Assembly (NCBI RefSeq): GCF_030732845.1
Contig: NZ_JASHKA010000006.1
Location: 186,001 to 250,000, forward strand
Direction: 5' to 3'
DNA: 64,000 nucleotides
Origin: Roseibium sp. MMSF_3544
GTDB taxonomy: Bacteria > Pseudomonadota > Alphaproteobacteria > Rhizobiales > Stappiaceae
In this document: positions 27,030-35,483 of the stretch, one piece after another
Layout of the letters: each line of letters opens with the position of its first letter
How positions within the stretch are numbered: position 1 is the stretch's first letter
Program-made: the position numbers and the translations under genes
The notes under the pieces: model-generated
The model's database searches: none
What the model was told of the DNA's origin: nothing
Seen by the model: only the letters and a program-made list of their open reading frames with translations

Positions 27030-27740
27030 TCACGCCGCCATCAATGCGGCGATGTGCATTTGCCTGCGGAGGCGAAAGCCCATGTCATGGTACAAGGCAA
27101 TGGCGCTTTCGTTGTTGGCGAAGGTGTGCAGGAAGGGCGTTTCAGCACGTGCGTATATGCCCGCGGCGACAACTGATACAAGTCGGCGTGCAAGGCCTCG
27201 GCGTCTGTGGTTGGGATGGACACACACCGCACTGATCTCGCAGTAGCCGGATAGTCGCATGCGCTCGCCTGCCATCGCGATCAGTTGTCCGCGGTGTCGG
27301 ATGCCCCAATAGGGTCCGAGGGAAAGTGTCCGGGAGGCAAAGGGGCCAGGTCTTGTCAGGTTCACCAGGTGACGCATGTCGTTCACGTCCGGCTTGGTGA
27401 GCCTCACGACTTCGGCAGTGTCCGGGGTCCCAAGTTGACGTTCCAGAACCATCTGCACACTGGGCACCTTCAATGTGCAAACAAGGCCCTTTGGAACGTG
27501 TACATCATTGGCCTGTAGCAAATGAACGCCGTCCGCGCGTATTTGGGTCAGGCGGGCAAGGCCCGCATGATCTGTCTCGTCTTCCGGGTCGGATGCCGCA
27601 AAAGGTGCAATGTCGGTGGGATAGGCGCGCGCCGAGCCCGCGCTTATCGCAATATCTGCTTGACGCGATGTAAGCGCAAACCAGATTGGCCGATCCAGTT
27701 TTGCCTGCGCGCGTTCCAAGAGCACGGCATGTCCGATCAT
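27030..27740 (-). CDS. GNAT-family N-acetyltransferase, FR47-like C-terminal domain
   Basis: 236 residues whose ATG overlaps the stop of the cysteine synthase-glutaredoxin fusion (ATGA), so they are translationally coupled. The C-terminal ~110 residues contain CEISAVCVHPNHRRRGLARRLV (acetyl-CoA loop) and FLHTFANNESAIALYHDMGF, typical of FR47/GNAT domains. The N-terminal ~110 residues form a degenerate first GNAT-like half. Coupling to a cysteine synthase and a monooxygenase suggests acetylation of a thiol amino acid or diamino acid product. Confidence 0.85.
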   Translation of the reverse strand: MIGHAVLLERAQAKLDRPIWFALTSRQADIAISAGSARAYPTDIAPFAASDPEDETDHAGLARLTQIRADGVHLLQANDVHVPKGLVCTLKVPSVQMVLERQLGTPDTAEVVRLTKPDVNDMRHLVNLTRPGPFASRTLSLGPYWGIRHRGQLIAMAGERMRLSGYCEISAVCVHPNHRRRGLARRLVSVVAAGIYARAETPFLHTFANNESAIALYHDMGFRLRRQMHIAALMAA

Positions 27741-29329
27741 GACGCTGACCCATTTGCACCGCGAACCGTATTCGGCGCCGACGGCTTGCGGACCCAGGTC
27801 GGCAGATACCCCATCGGGTCGTTGACGGTACAGGCATGAATGGGCTTGGCAAGACCCACCAACCGTTTCGAAAGCATGCCATTCCCGGCACTTGCAAGAA
27901 CTTCAGTGGCGCCTCCAATCAGTTCACCACCGACGAAGACTTGCGGCACCGTGCGCATCCCAGTCTCGTCGAAAAGTGCGCGCAGGATATCGCCTCCGCG
28001 GTCATCGGCCCGAAAATCTGTGCTGTCAACGTCGATGGCCTTGAACGGAATTCCGGCGTCTTCGAAAAGTCGCCGCACCGACCAGCAGAACTCGCACCAT
28101 TCGAAACCAAACATGACAACTGGTGCTTCAGGGTCATGAATCGCACTGCGCACGAAAGATCTGGCGGCGCCCGAAATCGCAATCGGCTTGGATTTTTCTG
28201 GTCTTGATTTTGATTTCGCCGGGGGAGGTGCAGAAGCGGCAATCTCTTTTTCTTCCTCGGTCATGTCCACGGCAATGCGTTCGAACAGCGGCGTGGAAAG
28301 GTACCGTTCGCCGGTGTCGGGTATCATTGCAAGAATAGTGCTTCCCGGAGGCACTTTTGATGCCAGATGCAACGCTGCCGCGACCGTCGCTCCACCGCTT
28401 GGTCCGCAAAAGATGCCTTCGCGACGAGCAAGCTCCTGACTGATCTTCAGCGCATCGGCGCCGGAAACTGGCTGGAAGAAATCGATCAGGCCGGCATCGT
28501 GAACGTCACCGGCAAGTTTGGGGATGTAGTCGGGAGACCAACCTTGGATCGGATGCGCACGAGAGTTCGGATGGCTTCGCGCAGCCGCCCCGTCCGGGCG
28601 TCGCAGTTGCGGGATGCTACTGTTGAGAATCTGGGAGTTCTCAGGCTCGGCGACAACGATTTTCGTCTCCGGGCTTGATGCTTTCAGTGCGCGTGCCACG
28701 CCATTCAGTGTACCCCCGGTTCCAAATCCTGTAACCCAGTAGTCCAGACCTATATCCTGAAAGTCGTTCAAGATTTCCTGTCCCGTCGTCCGCCTGTGAA
28801 TGTCAGCATTTGCCTGGTTTTCGAACTGTCGGCAAAAAAACCAGCCGTGCTTTTCGGCAAGCTGCTCGGCGGTCCGGAACGTGCCCGTTCCGCGCTCCGC
28901 TGCCGGGGTGAGGATCACCTTCGCTCCCAGAAAACGCAGCAGCTTACGCCTTTCGACGCTGAAGTTTTCCGCCATCACGATCACGAGTGGATAGCCCTTC
29001 TGGGCACAGACCATTGCGAGTCCGATACCGGTGTTGCCGGAGGTCGCCTCGATAACCGTCTGTCCTGGCAAAAGCTCTCCGGACTTTTCCGCAGCCTCGA
29101 TCACCGCGAGAGCAAGCCGGTCCTTGACGGACCCCATCGGATTAAATGCTTCGAGCTTTGCATAGAGCTCGACATGGGCAGGGCCAACATGATTGAGACG
29201 AACAACCGGCGTCTCTCCAATCGCCTCTAGGATTGATGCCTTTCGGCCCTCACTGCGCGCAATATCGGGAGTTGAGCGCGCACTCCTGGTTTCCTGAACT
29301 TGCGTCTTTTCAACGAGCAGGTTCGACAT
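27737..29329 (-). CDS. Cysteine synthase-like PLP enzyme fused to a C-terminal glutaredoxin domain
   Basis: 530 residues. The N-terminal part (about 30-365) is a CysK-type enzyme: PLP lysine K69 in NPMGSVKDR, SGNTG at 97-101, GTGGTLNGV, GPSGGATVAAAL and PDTGERYLST. A proline/lysine-rich linker follows. From about 395 a glutaredoxin-like domain has C412-x-x-C415 (WCEFCW) and the cis-Pro region RTVPQVFVGG. An extra ~15-residue insertion occurs after SQILNSS, where normal CysK proteins have a short loop. The fusion implies reduction of a disulfide, persulfide or thiol at the same site as beta-replacement chemistry. Its neighbours are a monooxygenase and an acetyltransferase. Confidence 0.9.
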   Translation of the reverse strand: MSNLLVEKTQVQETRSARSTPDIARSEGRKASILEAIGETPVVRLNHVGPAHVELYAKLEAFNPMGSVKDRLALAVIEAAEKSGELLPGQTVIEATSGNTGIGLAMVCAQKGYPLVIVMAENFSVERRKLLRFLGAKVILTPAAERGTGTFRTAEQLAEKHGWFFCRQFENQANADIHRRTTGQEILNDFQDIGLDYWVTGFGTGGTLNGVARALKASSPETKIVVAEPENSQILNSSIPQLRRPDGAAARSHPNSRAHPIQGWSPDYIPKLAGDVHDAGLIDFFQPVSGADALKISQELARREGIFCGPSGGATVAAALHLASKVPPGSTILAMIPDTGERYLSTPLFERIAVDMTEEEKEIAASAPPPAKSKSRPEKSKPIAISGAARSFVRSAIHDPEAPVVMFGFEWCEFCWSVRRLFEDAGIPFKAIDVDSTDFRADDRGGDILRALFDETGMRTVPQVFVGGELIGGATEVLASAGNGMLSKRLVGLAKPIHACTVNDPMGYLPTWVRKPSAPNTVRGANGSAS

Positions 29330-29356
29330 GATAAAGTCTCCTGAATTTCAGATGGT

Positions 29357-30589
29357 TCACGCAGCGCGGCGCGCATCTAGATAGTGAGCGACGTGATGTG
29401 CGAGTTCGGTACTGTCTGCTTCGGCGCCGGAGATCTGATGGGAGCGGCGGCGGCGAAGAAACGGCAATCCGAGGACGTAAAGCCCTGGCAAACCGCAAAC
29501 ACCTCCTTCGTGTCGAAGGCGGCCGCGCAGGTCGAAAACGGGCAGATCGAGCCAGGAAAAATCCGGCCGGAATCCGGTGGCCCAGAGAATCGTCCGAACC
29601 TTTTCGGCTTCCAGGTCAAGGGTGAGCCGCGGATCCCGGGGTATGGATGTCGCTCCCGGGCGCACCGCAGCATCAGCACTACCCAATCCGTTTTCCTTCA
29701 CCCAATCGTCTGCAAGATCGAGAGTGCGGTTCATTTTCAGGTCCGCTGCGGTCGTTACATGCGCAAGTCCGCCGGAGAACAATGCTTTGCCGTCGCGTAC
29801 GTCGGAAAACCGTCCGACGATTTCGACGCCAATGTCCTGAAGCGAATTCAAATCAATTGCTCCGCCCCCGACAAGCTGGGGCGCCGGAATCCGCCGGGCG
29901 CGCTCGACGTCATCGATCTCGCCGGTCGACTGGTCCAGAACGCCGGTAATGTCCAACCAGTGTTCAATGTCCTTGCCGCGATAAGTTCGCGGCAATCGCA
30001 CATGGCTGCCCACCGACAGTGTTACAGGCCGTCCCGAGAGATGAAGCTCGCGAGCGAGCTGGACGCCGGTGGCCGCGGCTCCAACCACGAGCACCTTGCC
30101 ATCCGGCAGATCGGCAGGCCGACGATAGTGGTCAGGCGTAATCTGAAGAATGCCGCCCGGAACTGCTCCGGAAATTGCCGGTACGTGTGGTTTGCCCGCC
30201 GCACCGCTCGCGATCACGACCACTTCCGCGGTGAAGGTTGCACGACTGGTGTCCACGCGATAACGCGTTCCATCGAAGCTGCAGCGTGAAACCCGACAAT
30301 TGCAAAGAATCGGCGCCGCTATTGTCTCCGCGTAGTGGAAAAGCTGATTGGCCATTTCGCCGGACGCCATGAAGCCGTCCGGATCGAGCCCGTTATATGG
30401 GGCTCCGGGCAGTCCGTTTGCCCAGTTCGGCGTCAACAGGCGCAGGCTGTCCCAGCGTTCGCTTCGCCAGGATTGCCCGGCCGTGCCTCGTTCAAGCACG
30501 ACATGGTCGATCGATCGCCGTGACAAGGCGCGGCTCATGGCGAGGCCGGATTGACCTGCGCCAACGACGATTACAGTTGCGTGCTTCAT
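29357..30589 (-). CDS. Flavin-containing monooxygenase-like NAD(P)/FAD protein
   Basis: 410 residues. The FAD site VIVVGAGQSGLAMSRAL is at residues 6-22 and the NADPH site VLVVGAAATGVQLARELH in mid-sequence. The pattern with RWDSLRLLTP between the two matches the YUCCA/CzcO-like group of flavin monooxygenases. The protein ends with LYVLGLPFLRRRRS, the usual C-terminal FAD segment. It lies 27 bases upstream of the cysteine synthase-glutaredoxin gene on the same strand and so probably heads that operon. N- or S-oxygenation of a small metabolite is likely. Confidence 0.87.
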   Translation of the reverse strand: MKHATVIVVGAGQSGLAMSRALSRRSIDHVVLERGTAGQSWRSERWDSLRLLTPNWANGLPGAPYNGLDPDGFMASGEMANQLFHYAETIAAPILCNCRVSRCSFDGTRYRVDTSRATFTAEVVVIASGAAGKPHVPAISGAVPGGILQITPDHYRRPADLPDGKVLVVGAAATGVQLARELHLSGRPVTLSVGSHVRLPRTYRGKDIEHWLDITGVLDQSTGEIDDVERARRIPAPQLVGGGAIDLNSLQDIGVEIVGRFSDVRDGKALFSGGLAHVTTAADLKMNRTLDLADDWVKENGLGSADAAVRPGATSIPRDPRLTLDLEAEKVRTILWATGFRPDFSWLDLPVFDLRGRLRHEGGVCGLPGLYVLGLPFLRRRRSHQISGAEADSTELAHHVAHYLDARRAA

Positions 30590-30656
30590 CGAATAGACCT
30601 GTTTTGTGGGTCGGCCCCTGAGCCGACTTATGCTTCGTTCAATTTGACTGGGTTGG

Positions 30657-30680
30657 GGGGCGCCGGTTTCACAGCGCCCC
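30657..30680 (-). terminator. GC-rich hairpin downstream of the DUF1127 gene
   Basis: GGGGCGC (30657-30663) and GCGCCCC (30674-30680) form a perfect 7-bp stem 12 bases after the DUF1127 stop. A second perfect 6-bp hairpin lies at 30610-30627. Neither is followed by a T-run, so termination strength is uncertain. Confidence 0.4.
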
Positions 30681-30691
30681 GGATACGGCCG

Positions 30692-30868
30692 CTAAAAGGG
30701 AAGATCCAAACGTCTGATCCTGGCATGAACGTCATGAACGTCGTAACGGATCAGTCCGAGGTCCCTCAGCATGCGGTCATTGTCATCGAGCGTGTCCAGA
30801 TGCGATTTCCGGCGCTTTGCCATTGCGTTTCGCACGCCTAACCAACGCTCTTTCAAATGCTGAAACAT
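30692..30868 (-). CDS. DUF1127 (YjiS-like) small protein
   Basis: 58 residues from the ATG at 30868, with AGGAA nine bases upstream. It is the C-terminal part of a longer frame whose upstream half overlaps the OsmC gene and is not coding. The pattern HLDTLDDNDRMLRDLGLIRYDV is the DUF1127 core (LD-x-x-LLRDIGL-x-x-x-DV). Short arginine-rich DUF1127 proteins in alphaproteobacteria can bind RNA and affect phosphate and carbon metabolism. This one follows the OsmC gene on the same strand with a 40-base gap. Confidence 0.82.
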   Translation of the reverse strand: MFQHLKERWLGVRNAMAKRRKSHLDTLDDNDRMLRDLGLIRYDVHDVHARIRRLDLPF

Positions 30869-30908
30869 GGTTGATTTCCTGTTTGAGGTAACAAGCAACG
30901 AAACCCCG

Positions 30909-31472
30909 TCAACCGACGGTGACGTGCACGTTTCCAGGGTTGGTGATGACGTCGAACACCGCCGACCGTTTTTGCGACTGAGCAACAAGCGCGGCAATAT
31001 CCTCCGCCGATGCGTCGGCATCGATGTCGAAATGCACACGGATCGACTTGAAGCCGTTGCGCACGTCTGCGTCGATGCCCAGGATGCCGGCAAGATCCAT
31101 GTCTCCTTCGACGGTGGCCTTGGCCGACGTGAGCTCAATGCCGCGATTCTCGGCAACGGAAGCAAGACCGGCCATCAGACAGCTTGCAAGTGCGCCCAGG
31201 ACGATTTCGACGGGCGTCGCACCGTTGTCAGGGGCGGCGAATTGCGGTGGGTGGTCCGCATCGATCGTGAACACGCGGTCGTGCTTCTGTTCTTCGCCAA
31301 GGCCGTAAAAGCTCTCGATCGTGGAGCGGCTGTGCACGCCGTCGAGCCATTCACAGGAGGCTCGCCAAATGAACTTTCCTGCTTCTGGTGCCTCCGTGAG
31401 CGCCGTGCGCGCCTCGAGGATTGCTTGGACATTGACGCCGTTTTTTTGAGGCGTTTGAATTTCAATTGTCAT
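30909..31472 (-). CDS. OsmC-family peroxide/thiol protein
   Basis: 187 residues. The OsmC domain shows PPQFAAPDNGATPVEIVLGALASCLMAGL, with the conserved catalytic cysteine in ASC, and the second half DMDLAGILG...FKSIRVHFDIDADA. Only one obvious peroxidatic-type cysteine is seen, and the other expected cysteine is not at its usual place, so it may act as a hydroperoxide-related or thiol-binding member rather than Ohr. GGAA precedes the ATG. It is flanked by DUF1127 and a secreted protein, all on the minus strand. Confidence 0.85.
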   Translation of the reverse strand: MTIEIQTPQKNGVNVQAILEARTALTEAPEAGKFIWRASCEWLDGVHSRSTIESFYGLGEEQKHDRVFTIDADHPPQFAAPDNGATPVEIVLGALASCLMAGLASVAENRGIELTSAKATVEGDMDLAGILGIDADVRNGFKSIRVHFDIDADASAEDIAALVAQSQKRSAVFDVITNPGNVHVTVG

Positions 31473-31499
31473 CTTCCGGTTTCCTTTGATTTGTGTGAA

Positions 31500-31527
31500 C
31501 GGTGCGGACCGGATCGGGTCCGCACCG
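31500..31527. terminator. 11-bp perfect hairpin between secreted-protein and OsmC genes
   Basis: CGGTGCGGACC (31500-31510) pairs perfectly with GGTCCGCACCG (31517-31527) around a six-base loop. It lies 13 bases after the stop of the secreted-protein gene and upstream of OsmC on the same strand. No T-run follows; a terminator or processing hairpin is likely. Confidence 0.55.
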
Positions 31528-31540
31528 ACTTCTTGGAGGT

Positions 31541-32248
31541 TCAGAGACCAGCGCGGGTCGGGAGTTCAGCAAACAACTGGATGTGTGCGTTTAGGCCGAA
31601 TTCTCCGGGCTCCACGCCATAGGTCTTGCCGTCGCTGTGCCAATTCACGGCAAGGCCGGCGGAAAGCTGTTCGCCCGAAAGCTGTAGGCAGGTTTCGTAG
31701 GTCTGGTCGTAAACGGCTGCACCGCTTGCATCGGCGGTGAAGATCGACTGGCTGCCGTCATAAGCGCCGGCAGGCAGGTCGTAGGTGCCGATGAACGGAT
31801 CGGTAGCACCGTTGACCATGAAGAAGTGCCACAGGGTATAGACCCCATCTGGTACCAAACCTTCGAAATCTATGGTGAGGTGGCCCTGACCGTTTTCGCA
31901 GCGATACTGGCCATTGCCGGAGGCGCCGAGCCACTCCCTCAGGGTAAGCTTGAGATCTGCACCTTGAGGATAGGGGCCGTCTGCCTCGGGATTGCCCGGC
32001 ATGTGGCGCTGCGGCTCCGCTGAAGCGAAAAGCGGTGCGTTCGGCAAATTATCCTTCGGACCGGGACGCCAGACTTCGCCGGAGCCCGTTTCCCGCTCGA
32101 TATAGACATCCTGTTCGGCGACGCCGGCATCGACGTGGTAGATGAAGTTGACGTCAAACGCGACCGGAGCGTCCTTGACGGATGCGTCGATAGCCAATGC
32201 CGGTGAGGCGATAGCCGACGACAAAAGAAGGAGTGCGATTTTGCGCAT
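31541..32248 (-). CDS. Secreted protein of unknown function
   Basis: 235 residues with AAGGAA before the ATG. The Sec signal peptide is MRKIALLLLSSAIASPALA, with likely cleavage after residue 19. The mature protein is acidic and has two cysteines (QYRCENG and YETCLQ) that could form a disulfide. It has Trp/His/Gly-rich beta-like segments (YTLWHFFMVNGATDPFIGTYDLP, AVNWHSDGKTYG). I do not recognise the family. It should be periplasmic or extracellular. It lies upstream of OsmC and DUF1127 and may share a stress regulon with them. Confidence 0.75.
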   Translation of the reverse strand: MRKIALLLLSSAIASPALAIDASVKDAPVAFDVNFIYHVDAGVAEQDVYIERETGSGEVWRPGPKDNLPNAPLFASAEPQRHMPGNPEADGPYPQGADLKLTLREWLGASGNGQYRCENGQGHLTIDFEGLVPDGVYTLWHFFMVNGATDPFIGTYDLPAGAYDGSQSIFTADASGAAVYDQTYETCLQLSGEQLSAGLAVNWHSDGKTYGVEPGEFGLNAHIQLFAELPTRAGL

Positions 32249-32737
32249 GAATGTTCCTTTTCAATTTTAAAAAATGGGTGCGGCGGCGCCGCGGTTCGGC
32301 CAGCCGTCTCCTTTCCGCTGCAAAGTGGTGAGCGGTCGGTGATCGGCAGGTTTTCGTGATGAGGTCAGCTCAAGCGTGCCGGTTGCACGAATGGCCAATC
32401 TCGTTCATCTGGCGATAGTCATCGCCTCCGACCTTTGGCACGGGCGCATGCCCGGCCTGGCGGCTGGTGGCGAAAGTTGTGATATTTCATGGTTTCACAG
32501 TGCGATTTGAATGTGTCCCATGTCTACGCGGTTCGGCGCGCGGAGCGAATGACGGGACGACCAATCCGCATGACCAAACGTCCAGAATTTCTCACGCCCG
32601 TGTGAGGTGCGCTTTGTGCAGGAAGGTGTTGCCGCTTCTCAGTGACAGTAGTCAGGGCTTTGCGAAAGCTATATGTCTGCGACGGAAAAACCGTTTCGGG
32701 CGCAGTATTCTTCAAAAGGGTTCCGGGTTCGTGCTAA
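32249..32737. other. Intergenic region between divergent genes
   Basis: About 490 bases between the secreted-protein gene and the winged-helix/hydrolase gene. It holds the promoters of both divergent genes. A GC-rich palindromic run (CGGCGCCG) lies near 32285. An open frame at 32467-32763 has no ribosome site or motif and overlaps the next gene, so it was not accepted. Confidence 0.5.
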
Positions 32738-33931
32738 GTGCAAGCGATGAAACACGCGTTTGACGATTTCCTCGTAGATCGATCCGCATTGGAACTCTGG
32801 CGTGGGTCCGACCGGATCTCCATAGAGCCGCTTGTTTTCGACCTGCTGGTTTACTTGATTGATCAAGCCGACAGAGTGGTTTCGAAGGAAGAACTCATAG
32901 ACGCGATCTGGAACGGCCGCTTCGTGTCCGATGCCGCTGTTGCAAGTGCTCTGCGTGATCTGCGCCGCGCCTTGGGCGACGACGGAAACGTTCAACGCTA
33001 CATAAGGACAATGCGTGGCCGGGGAGTGAGATTTGTCGCGCCGCTTGTTCCGATCGGACAGGCTCCCGAGAATACACCGGACACGGAAATGGCAGCGCCT
33101 GATCAAAGCATCCGGTTCTGTCGTAGTCATGACGGTACACGGATCGCCTACGCCATGTCTGGCGATGGACCACCCCTTCTGAAAACAGGGCATTGGCTTA
33201 CGCATCTCGAGTTCGATTGGGAAAGTCCGGTCTGGCGTCATGTCAATTCTGGCTTTTCCGAAACCCATCGACTCGTTCGGTATGACGGACGGGGAAACGG
33301 GTTGAGCGAATGGGACGTTTCGGATTTTTCACTGACGCGGCAGGTTGAAGATCTGGAGGCCGTAGCCGACGCGGCGGGCCTTTGCCGATTTCCGATCCTG
33401 GGGGTTTCGCAGGCAGCTGCATTCAGCATCGTTTATGCGGCAAAACATCCGGAACGGGTGAGCAAGCTCATTTTGTATGCGGGATACGAAAAAGGCTGGC
33501 GGCAAAGAGGGGACGAGGAAAAGATCAAGTCCGTCGAAGCCATGCTGACGCTAATGGAAAACCAATGGAGCGGTTCCATTGCTGTAGCTGAACTCATCAG
33601 CGCAACATATATGCCAGATGCCCCACCGGATCATTGGCAATGGTTCAGCGATATTCAACGCCGTTCCACAACAGGCATAAATGCGGCTGCGCTCCTGCAA
33701 GCTCTCGGCAATATTGATGTTCAACCGTTTCTTTCAGAAGTCAAAGCTCCAACGCTTGTTTTGCAGGGGCGCAACGATGGCGTAGTGCCACTCGAGTGTG
33801 GACAGAACCTGGCCGCAGGTATTCCAAATGCGCAGTTCGTTGGTCTGGATACGCGCAACCACATACTGCACGCAGGTGATCCGGCCTGGAGCCAGGTATT
33901 AAAACTGTGCAGAGAGTTTCTTGCGGACTGA
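32738..33931 (+). CDS. Fusion of OmpR-like winged-helix DNA-binding domain and alpha/beta hydrolase domain
   Basis: 397 residues from a GTG at 32738; an ATG at 32747 is an alternative. Residues ~5-100 form a transcriptional-regulatory winged helix (FDLLVYLIDQADRVVSKEELIDAIWNGRFVSDAAVASALRDLRRAL...YIRTMRGRGVRFV). No receiver domain precedes it. Residues ~125-397 form an alpha/beta hydrolase: DGTRIAYAMSGDGPPLL, nucleophile elbow GVSQAAA, acid near LVLQGRNDGVVPLE and final His in RNHIL. The hydrolase motifs look intact, so it may sense or cleave a lactone or ester ligand. Downstream AraC regulators are convergent. Confidence 0.88.
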   Translation: MQAMKHAFDDFLVDRSALELWRGSDRISIEPLVFDLLVYLIDQADRVVSKEELIDAIWNGRFVSDAAVASALRDLRRALGDDGNVQRYIRTMRGRGVRFVAPLVPIGQAPENTPDTEMAAPDQSIRFCRSHDGTRIAYAMSGDGPPLLKTGHWLTHLEFDWESPVWRHVNSGFSETHRLVRYDGRGNGLSEWDVSDFSLTRQVEDLEAVADAAGLCRFPILGVSQAAAFSIVYAAKHPERVSKLILYAGYEKGWRQRGDEEKIKSVEAMLTLMENQWSGSIAVAELISATYMPDAPPDHWQWFSDIQRRSTTGINAAALLQALGNIDVQPFLSEVKAPTLVLQGRNDGVVPLECGQNLAAGIPNAQFVGLDTRNHILHAGDPAWSQVLKLCREFLAD

Positions 33932-34909
33932 TTAAGCCGCATCTTGGGATCGCATGCGCCAATTGACGGGTGAACGACCCATCTCCCGTTTGAAGGCGCG
34001 CGAGAAAGCTTCGGGTGCATCATATCCAACACGATAGGCTATCTCCGCCATGGTCAGTCCGTCCGTGCGCAACAGTGCGGCAGCCGTTTCCATCCTTTGA
34101 GTCAAGATGTACTTTCGCGGAGCCATCCCCATCACCTCGGTAAATCGGTCAACGAATGCGGATCGCGACATCCCGATTTCACCAGCAAGGTCCTCCACGC
34201 GCGGCGGAGTGCCCAGGCTGGTGTGTATACGTGCCAGTGCACGTCCGATGCGCGGATGAGCCATGCCCTTGAGCCACCCGCCGGGCGACGGATTTTGATC
34301 AACATAGATTCGTAGCGCTTCGATCAGCAGCAGACGGCACATCCCGCACACCATTGCATCGCTCGAACGGCGACTAAAGGCGAATTCTCTTGCAGCTTTT
34401 GTGATCGAGGCTTCGATCCAACGGCGCGTGTCGAGGCTTTCGATATTGATAACAAGAAGGTCTGGAAGCGTGTTGAGCAATGGGTTCTGCTCGGAATTGC
34501 AGGCAATAAAGCCGCAAAGGATGCGTGTCTCCATCCCACCACCGCCGTGGACAATCCGCGTGAGATCTTTAAAGCCGCCGGATGAGAGAAGATTGTCGCC
34601 GCGGACTGGTTGCGCCCCGGTTCCGCTCGCGAGCACATGAGGAGCATTTGACGGCAGAAAAACCACATCTCCAGCTCTCACGCGACGCTCCTGGTGATAG
34701 CCACAGGACTTCTCAAGCGTGACGATCGCTTCGCCTTCGGTTACCAGATGGTAGGCAATGACCTGCCGGGGGACCGGAAAAAAACTCCGGTACTCCCGTT
34801 CAGCCAAACGTGCAGTTACCGCCCAGGGGCTGCTGAACTCAGCGTTCAGAAATACAGCCCCCAAGAGATCCAAGGATCCGATAATATTCGTTAAGGGATC
34901 ATTTGACAT
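33932..34909 (-). CDS. AraC-family regulator with N-terminal cupin domain (paralogue A)
   Basis: 325 residues. The N-terminal cupin_6-type effector domain (VIAYHLVTEGEAIVTLEK...RVRAGDVVFLPSNAPHVLASG) is followed by two AraC helix-turn-helix motifs (VEDLAGEIGMSRSAFVDRFTEVMG, then MAEIAYRVGYDAPEAFSRAFKREMG). It is closely similar throughout to the protein at 36569-37585: both begin MSNDPLTNI/MSSDPLTDI-x-GSLDL and share MAHPRIGRALARIHT. It is convergent with the hydrolase-fusion regulator, with no gap. Cupin-AraC proteins often regulate adjacent short-chain dehydrogenase or oxidoreductase genes, but none lies adjacent here. Confidence 0.9.
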   Translation of the reverse strand: MSNDPLTNIIGSLDLLGAVFLNAEFSSPWAVTARLAEREYRSFFPVPRQVIAYHLVTEGEAIVTLEKSCGYHQERRVRAGDVVFLPSNAPHVLASGTGAQPVRGDNLLSSGGFKDLTRIVHGGGGMETRILCGFIACNSEQNPLLNTLPDLLVINIESLDTRRWIEASITKAAREFAFSRRSSDAMVCGMCRLLLIEALRIYVDQNPSPGGWLKGMAHPRIGRALARIHTSLGTPPRVEDLAGEIGMSRSAFVDRFTEVMGMAPRKYILTQRMETAAALLRTDGLTMAEIAYRVGYDAPEAFSRAFKREMGRSPVNWRMRSQDAA

Positions 34910-34953
34910 TTTTATCCCGATCTAAAAAATGATGTGGTTTCAAGGTTCTGCAG

Positions 34954-35235
34954 TCATGATTTTTGTGACGTAGCGCGGCGCAAGTTCTTGTTTCGATCAA
35001 TTCGATCTTCCATCAGGCCTGCTGGTTCTGCGACAAACAGAACATTGATGAGTGGTGTCATCAGGCGGCAAACAAAACCTGCCGCGCTTCCTGCAAGAGG
35101 GTTGAAACACGTTTTTTTGAATGCAGGGTTCGATTGACTCGCGGCAATATATGCTTTGAGTAACGTGTGAAACCGGGCTTCTTCGCGCGCAACAGACAGC
35201 GTTTTCGCGAGGTGCGTTGTGTGTATGTCGCGCAT
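34954..35235 (-). CDS. Small hypothetical protein between AraC genes
   Basis: 93 residues. The ATG has a good AGGAAGAG site eight bases upstream, and the frame lies on the same strand as AraC paralogue A, 44 bases before it. Composition is plausible (leading helix MRDIHTTHLAKTLSVAREEARF, then a hydrophobic stretch LMTPLINVLFVAEPAGLM, charged end) but no family is recognised. The rest of 34910-35483 holds only the promoter regions of the flanking genes. Confidence 0.35.
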   Translation of the reverse strand: MRDIHTTHLAKTLSVAREEARFHTLLKAYIAASQSNPAFKKTCFNPLAGSAAGFVCRLMTPLINVLFVAEPAGLMEDRIDRNKNLRRATSQKS

Positions 35236-35483
35236 TTCGTCTCTTCCTTCTGTGCAATCGGCGTCGGTAATTCCACGTGCACCCGATAGAGTTGCTGCTA
35301 AAGCACATGAGCAACCGAAGCTTGGTCGGAACTTGGGGACTGCTAGGGGATTGAATATCTGCGCTGAGACAGGTCCAATTCCGCAAATCGCTAGTCTGGT
35401 GATGATTACCGACTGATCCGAGCGGTGTTCAGCACCGATTAGTCAAATCCCGATCCATTCATGCCAAAATCGACGAGGAAGAG

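Noticed and set aside
29384..30289. Plus-strand open frame of 301 codons antisense to the flavin monooxygenase
   Set aside because: The opposite strand carries both dinucleotide-binding motifs. The antisense frame has no recognisable domain.
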